Positions 6,400 through 9,854 of a DNA stretch of 9,854 nt are shown here, one piece after another. Position 1 is the stretch's first letter, and each line of letters begins with the position of its first letter. Source of the DNA: CAVQFC01 sp036497895 (lineage in GTDB: Bacteria > Acidobacteriota > Vicinamibacteria > Vicinamibacterales > CAVVIG01). Where the stretch lies: the NCBI GenBank assembly GCA_036497895.1, contig DASXIR010000315.1, positions 1 through 9,854 on the forward strand, read 5' to 3'. The translations under genes and the position numbers were made by a program. The notes beneath the pieces are model-generated. The model was not told the DNA's origin, did not search any database, and saw only the letters and a program-made list of their open reading frames with translations.

Positions 6400-7299
6400 C
6401 TATTCCGGCTCTTCGGCCAGTTCCATCGCCATCGATCGGGCATCGAGCACGCTGGTCACCGGCTGAGCGACCCGCTGCGCTTTCAGCTGGCGTGCTTCCT
6501 CGTAAATCCGCGCCGGAACCGGTTGCATGTCCCAGACCAGCCCGAGCGCGGCCATCGCCTTCATCGTGTACCAAGTGAAATCGAACTCCCACCAGTAGAA
6601 CCCGTTGCGCGCGGCGCGCTGATAGCGATGATGGTTGTTGTGCCAGCCTTCGCCGACCGCGAAGAACGCGGTAATCGGGTTGTTGCGCGAATCGTCCATC
6701 GTCTCGAAGCGGCGCGATCCGAACAGGTGGTTGACCGTGTTGATGCAGAACGTCGCGTGCGCCAGCGTCATGGTCGGCAGACAGAAGCCGTAGACCAGCC
6801 ACGGCCAGCCGCCATAGAGATACATGGCCACCGCCATCACCGTTGGCGGGATGATGAAATATTTCTCGAGCCAGGCAATTTCAGGGAACCTGCCGAAGTC
6901 GCGCACCACGGGATTGCTGGCGTCGAGCTGATCGAACTTGGTGTCGTGGAGGAACCAGCCGACATGCGCGTAGTAGAAGCCGCTGATCATCGGGCTGTGC
7001 GGATCGCCCTCACGGTCGGCGAATTTGTGATGCATCACATGATGGCCGGCCCACCAGATCGGTCCCTTCTGCATCGCTGCAGTGCCGATGAGTGTCCACA
7101 CGAAGCGGGCGCCGCGGTTCATCTTGAACGCGCGATGCGCGTAATAGCGGTGGTACATCAGGGTCAGGCCGAGCGCGCGGACGAAATGCGACGCCGCCCA
7201 CAGGCCGATATAGGCCCAGCGGAACGGCACGGTGAGCACCAGCAGGGCCGATGCCTGGACAATCCAGAAGAATGTCATCTGGACGATGTTGGGCAGCAC
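6400..7299 (-). CDS. Delta-9-type fatty acid (acyl-CoA/acyl-lipid) desaturase
   Basis: A 299-residue integral-membrane di-iron desaturase. The three histidine boxes are intact: HRYYAH (50-55), HHVMHH (86-91) and HNNHH (220-224). The extra ligand motif NHLFG (190-194) is also present. Hydrophobic segments flank them (about 10-45, 67-80, 148-190), as in stearoyl-CoA desaturase/DesC proteins, which put a cis double bond into saturated acyl chains using O2 and electrons from a ferredoxin or cytochrome b5-like donor. No fused cytochrome b5 domain is present, so the electron donor is separate. The start is GTG 7297-7299, only 2 nt after the permease stop (TGATCGTG), with GAGAGAT upstream; ATG 7278 is a possible alternative. 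Tight coupling to the ABC permease genes is notable: the enzyme would alter membrane fluidity together with whatever the transporter does. Regioselectivity cannot be read from sequence alone. Confidence 0.94.
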   Translation of the reverse strand: MLPNIVQMTFFWIVQASALLVLTVPFRWAYIGLWAASHFVRALGLTLMYHRYYAHRAFKMNRGARFVWTLIGTAAMQKGPIWWAGHHVMHHKFADREGDPHSPMISGFYYAHVGWFLHDTKFDQLDASNPVVRDFGRFPEIAWLEKYFIIPPTVMAVAMYLYGGWPWLVYGFCLPTMTLAHATFCINTVNHLFGSRRFETMDDSRNNPITAFFAVGEGWHNNHHRYQRAARNGFYWWEFDFTWYTMKAMAALGLVWDMQPVPARIYEEARQLKAQRVAQPVTSVLDARSMAMELAEEPE

Positions 7300-7301
7300 G
7301 A

Positions 7302-8468
7302 TCAGATCTCTCGCAAGGCTCGGGCGACGGGAATACGGGCCGCGCGAATTGCCGGGAGCAGGCCGCCAACCGCCCCCATCAGCGCAGAAAACACCAGCCC
7401 GCCCGCGAGCAGGGCCGGAGTGATCTTAAACTTGAACGCGACTTCGCTGAAGCTGCTGAAGTTGGTCGTGCCGGTTGACAGGCCATGAATCGGCAGCGCC
7501 AGCAGACAGCCGATCACGCCGCCAATCACGGCCAGCGCGATCGACTCGACCATGAACGCCGCGACGATTTTGGATCCGGTAAAGCCGAGCGCCCGCAGGG
7601 TGCCGATTTCGCGCGTCCGGTAGGCCACCGCCGCATACATCGTGTTCATCGCGCCGAACACTGCGCCGATCGCCAGAATCAACGTGACGAACGTCCCGAA
7701 CACCCGAAGCACGGTGGTCAGCGCTCGGGACTGCTCGTCGTAGTAGTGCTGTTCGGTCTGAGCATCGAGGTAGAGTCGAGGGTCGCCCGACACGGCCGCC
7801 GCGAACGAATCGATCATCGTCGGATCGGCGAGCTTGACGGTCATGGACTGGTAGCCGTTGCGCTGAAACGCCGGCTGCATCAGGTCCGCGTCGCCCCACA
7901 CTTCCGACTCGAACGAGGCATCGTCGGCGGTGAAGACACCCACCACGTTCCAGACCGCCGCGCCGAACTTCACGTCGCTGCCAAGGGTGAGCCCCTTGAA
8001 GCGGTTCACCGCCGCCTTGCCGACGTTGATCTCGCGAGTGCCGGGAGCGAAGCGGCGGCCTTCGACAAATTTCAGATTGTCGCGCACCTCGAACGCCTTC
8101 GGTCCGACGCCGCGCGCCGGGACATTGGCCGGCTGGTTGTCAGACTGGCGCGGCAGCGCGATGATCACCAGAAGTTCAGGCGACGCCAGCGGACGGCCGT
8201 CGCTGCCGCGCGCAACCTGTGGAAGCGCCTCGACGATCGGCACATCCGAGCGCAGCAGGGCGCTGGTCGTCTCAGCGGTCGATCCTTTCCGCAGCACGAT
8301 GGCGTTCTGCGGCGAGCCGCTGGCGACCAGCGTCTGCCTGAACCCCTGTGCGAGGGACAGCGTCATCACGAACACCGCCACGACCATGGCGATGCCGCCG
8401 GCGGTCATCGCCGCGGTCCCTTTGCGGACGATCATCGAACGCAGGTTGTAGCTGGCGATCAATCCCAC
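7302..8468 (-). CDS. ABC transporter permease, MacB/FtsX type (second of pair)
   Basis: A 388-residue permease with the four-helix FtsX/MacB plan. TM1 is about residues 18-42, followed by a large extracytoplasmic MacB_PCD-type domain (about 43-250). Three helices follow near 258-283 (VFGTFVTLILAIGAVFGAMN), 305-330 and 350-375. The cytoplasmic loop AYRTREIGTLRALGFTGSKI after TM2 is the FtsX signature that contacts the ATPase. Such permeases use ATP for mechanical work on the envelope, for example lipoprotein release or export of drugs and peptides, rather than a classical channel cycle. The start is GTG 8466-8468. GAGGG at 8476-8480 overlaps the stop of the first permease with 7-nt spacing, so re-initiation is likely. 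It differs clearly in sequence from its partner, which points to a heterodimer. The cargo is unknown. Confidence 0.93.
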   Translation of the reverse strand: MGLIASYNLRSMIVRKGTAAMTAGGIAMVVAVFVMTLSLAQGFRQTLVASGSPQNAIVLRKGSTAETTSALLRSDVPIVEALPQVARGSDGRPLASPELLVIIALPRQSDNQPANVPARGVGPKAFEVRDNLKFVEGRRFAPGTREINVGKAAVNRFKGLTLGSDVKFGAAVWNVVGVFTADDASFESEVWGDADLMQPAFQRNGYQSMTVKLADPTMIDSFAAAVSGDPRLYLDAQTEQHYYDEQSRALTTVLRVFGTFVTLILAIGAVFGAMNTMYAAVAYRTREIGTLRALGFTGSKIVAAFMVESIALAVIGGVIGCLLALPIHGLSTGTTNFSSFSEVAFKFKITPALLAGGLVFSALMGAVGGLLPAIRAARIPVARALREI

Positions 8469-8478
8469 TGGCGCACCC

Positions 8479-9630
8479 TCACGCGACGCGACGCAGCGCG
8501 TCGACGATTTTGAGTCGTGACGCCATCGTCGCTGGAATCAGGCCGGCGAGGACGCCGATGAGGACGCTGAGGCCGAGCGCGGCAACGATGTTGGCGGTGT
8601 TGACGCTGACGGCCGGAATCATGGCGCCGGCCTGCAGGACATCCGGGTTGACGATCAGTTTGGCCACGCCGACACCGACCAGACCGCCGACGATCGACAT
8701 CAACAGCCCTTCACCGGCGATCAGCACGAAGATGGTGCCGGCCTGGAAGCCGAGCGTGCGCATCACCGCGATTTCCGTGGTCCGTTCGCGGACCGACATC
8801 GCCATGGTGTTGCCGGCCACGAACAGCGTCGTGATCACGACCGCCAGCGCGATGCTGCTGAGCAGCAGGTTGATGTTGCCGAACATCGAGACGAACGAGC
8901 TCTGGAACGCGCGTTCGGTCTCGGTCTTGGTTTCGTCGGTCGAGTTCGCGAATTTCGCGTCGATCGCGCCGGCGATCTGCGTCGCCTGATCCGGGTTGCC
9001 GATCTGGGTGATGAACCAGCCCGCCTGGCCCTTGTTCAGCGAGCGCTCGTCGGCGTATTTCCAGTGGAAGAACATCGACTGGTTGTCAACCGCAGAACCG
9101 CTGGTGTGATAGATGGCGACGACGTTGAAGTCGAAGTCCTGCTGGCCGTAGGTCGGAATGCCCACCTTCAGGGTGATTTTGTCGCCGACCTTGAAGCCAT
9201 AGGTCTTGGCCAGGCCCTCGCCAACGATGCAGGCGGTGCGATCGGTCAGGAATGCCGTCTTGTCCTCGGGAGACAGCACCAGTTCGGGGTACATCCGCAG
9301 GTAGCTCTCAGGTTCGATCGCGAACTGTGCAAAGAAGTTGCGCGGATCCTTGTAGATGCCGCCGAACCAGTTCGCCCAGGTGACGTCCTGCACGCCCTGA
9401 GTCGCCCGGATCTGATCGGCGTGACTGGTGGGCATCGAAAAAATCAACGAGGTCGACCGCTGCGTGACGATCCGTGTCGACGAACTCCCCTCGGTACCGG
9501 CGTTGAAGCCATCGAGCACGGCACGAAGCGCCGAGAACAGGAACACCGCGATCGCCACGCTGACCACGGTCAGCAGCGTGCGGCGCTTGCTCCGCCGTGC
9601 GCTCTTCAGCACCAGGCCGACGAACTTCAT
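8479..9630 (-). CDS. ABC transporter permease, MacB/FtsX type (first of pair)
   Basis: A 383-residue permease with the same plan as its downstream partner. A basic start (KSARRSKRRT) leads into TM1 (about 19-38, LLTVVSVAIAVFLFSALRAV). A large extracytoplasmic domain (about 39-255) contains WANWFGGIYKDP and YGFKVGDKITLKVGIPTYG. Three helices follow, including INLLLSSIALAVVITTLFVA, and a Leu/Gly-rich end (GLSVLIGVLAGLIPATMASR). The FtsX coupling motif is SVRERTTEIAVMRTLGFQAG. The ATG (9628-9630) overlaps the ATPase stop as ATGA, and GAGGT lies about 6 nt upstream. With the ATPase and second permease it should form an FtsX/LolCDE/MacB-like complex in the inner membrane. No periplasmic adaptor gene is seen downstream; one could lie beyond the right edge. 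The substrate cannot be deduced. Confidence 0.93.
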   Translation of the reverse strand: MKFVGLVLKSARRSKRRTLLTVVSVAIAVFLFSALRAVLDGFNAGTEGSSSTRIVTQRSTSLIFSMPTSHADQIRATQGVQDVTWANWFGGIYKDPRNFFAQFAIEPESYLRMYPELVLSPEDKTAFLTDRTACIVGEGLAKTYGFKVGDKITLKVGIPTYGQQDFDFNVVAIYHTSGSAVDNQSMFFHWKYADERSLNKGQAGWFITQIGNPDQATQIAGAIDAKFANSTDETKTETERAFQSSFVSMFGNINLLLSSIALAVVITTLFVAGNTMAMSVRERTTEIAVMRTLGFQAGTIFVLIAGEGLLMSIVGGLVGVGVAKLIVNPDVLQAGAMIPAVSVNTANIVAALGLSVLIGVLAGLIPATMASRLKIVDALRRVA

Positions 9631-9806
9631 GCGCCGACCTCGACCGTGCCGACCAGGCTGCCCTTTTCAAGATGCAGCAGGTGCGCGGCGCGCTCGGCGG
9701 CGTGCGGATCGTGCGTCACCATCACGATGGTCTTCTTGAACTCCTGATTCAGGCGCTGCAGCAACAGCAGCACTTCGCCCGCGGACTTGGCGTCGAGGTC
9801 GCCGGT
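9627..9806 (-). CDS. ABC transporter ATP-binding protein, C-terminal 59 residues only
   Basis: The minus strand reads TGDLDAKSAGEVLLLL through the H-loop IVMVTHDP to the end GTVEVGA and a TGA at 9627-9629. TGDLDAKS is the D-loop of the MacB/LolD group, normally preceded by DEP of Walker B. His32 of this piece is the H-loop (switch) histidine. The stop overlaps the permease start by 4 nt (ATGA), so this is the partner ATPase of the permease pair. Walker A, the signature motif and Walker B are missing. The real frame ends at 9806: beyond it the sequence is an inverted copy of the gene's own 9730-9777 and reads into a stop at 9837-9839. The truncation is therefore probably technical rather than a natural pseudogene. 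Confidence 0.88.
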   Translation of the reverse strand, partial: TGDLDAKSAGEVLLLLQRLNQEFKKTIVMVTHDPHAAERAAHLLHLEKGSLVGTVEVGA

Positions 9807-9854
9807 CGAAGTGCTGCTGTTGCTGCAGCGCCTGAATCAGGAGTTCAAGAAGAC
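9730..9854. repeat. Perfect 48-bp inverted repeat at the window end (fold-back)
   Basis: The left arm 9730-9777 and right arm 9807-9854 are exact reverse complements over all 48 bases, separated by a 29-bp spacer (9778-9806). The left arm codes naturally for part of the ABC ATPase (GEVLLLLQRLNQEFKK). The right arm replaces what should be the Walker B region and ends with the sequence. A coding-sequence copy folded back exactly to the terminal base is typical of a chimeric read or an assembly graph artefact rather than of a transposon end or terminator. Confidence 0.95.

Noticed and set aside
5997..6443. ATG 6443 start for the small lipoprotein
   Set aside because: It places 15 polar/basic residues before the signal segment and overlaps the desaturase by 44 bp; GTG 6398 fits the operon spacing better, though the longer form is not excluded.
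6223..7488. 421-residue plus-strand open frame
   Set aside because: It lies antisense to the desaturase, which carries three intact histidine boxes. The plus product is His/Arg-rich low-complexity sequence, as expected for a GC-rich shadow frame.
7485..8513. 342-residue plus-strand open frame
   Set aside because: Antisense to the second ABC permease; rich in Arg, His and Asp with no domain, and no ribosome site.
9730..9854. Transposon terminal inverted repeat or intrinsic terminator
   Set aside because: The arms are protein-coding sequence of the ABC ATPase, no transposase or target duplication is present, there is no T-run, and the copy stops exactly at the last base.
1..9854. CRISPR array, tRNA/rRNA genes, toxin-antitoxin or defence cassette
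   Set aside because: No regularly spaced repeats, no tRNA-like cloverleaf or rRNA stretch, and no gene resembling a nuclease, toxin, reverse transcriptase or restriction enzyme. The HerA-like ATPase is the YjgR/DUF853 type without a NurA or SIR2 partner next to it.

Overview
This high-GC window carries densely packed bacterial genes with very short intergenic gaps. The gene content (an SCO protein fused to a CusF-like domain, a two-permease MacB/FtsX-type ABC system, a haem-independent fatty acid desaturase, a secreted M20 amidohydrolase) and the general look of the proteins suggest an Acidobacteriota genome, possibly Vicinamibacteria. That assignment is inference; there is no rRNA or other marker gene here. 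No tRNA, rRNA, CRISPR array, insertion sequence or phage gene was seen.

Layout. The left end (1-622, minus) is the N-terminal 207 residues of an exported M20 amidohydrolase that runs off the window. A 38-bp divergent gap separates it from a plus-strand YheT-family alpha/beta hydrolase (661-1710). That gene meets a minus-strand HerA-like (DUF853/YjgR) ATPase tail to tail with an 18-bp overlap. A DUF72/YecE protein (3292-4011, minus) lies just upstream of the ATPase on the same strand. From a second tight divergent gap (4012-4054) the plus strand carries an SCO1/SenC lipoprotein with a CusF-like domain, then an overlapping TTG-started gene of unknown function with a possible cysteine-protease/transglutaminase-like Cys/His pair.

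The right half (5695-9806, minus) looks like one six-gene operon, read right to left: ABC ATPase (only its C-terminus present), two FtsX/MacB-type permeases, an acyl-lipid/acyl-CoA desaturase, a small lipoprotein-like protein, and a small half-zinc-ribbon protein. Junctions are a 4-nt overlap, 10 nt, 2 nt, 1 nt and a 1-nt overlap, so translation is probably coupled. The ABC genes probably form an exporter or lipid/lipoprotein-handling complex. Their linkage to a desaturase suggests, but does not prove, an envelope-lipid role.

The last 48 bases are an exact inverted copy of 9730-9777 and break the ABC ATPase frame just before its D-loop. This looks like a fold-back assembly or library artefact at a contig end, and it is the clearest non-gene signal here. 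I found no convincing new defence or mobile system; the desaturase/ABC operon is the most interesting biological unit.
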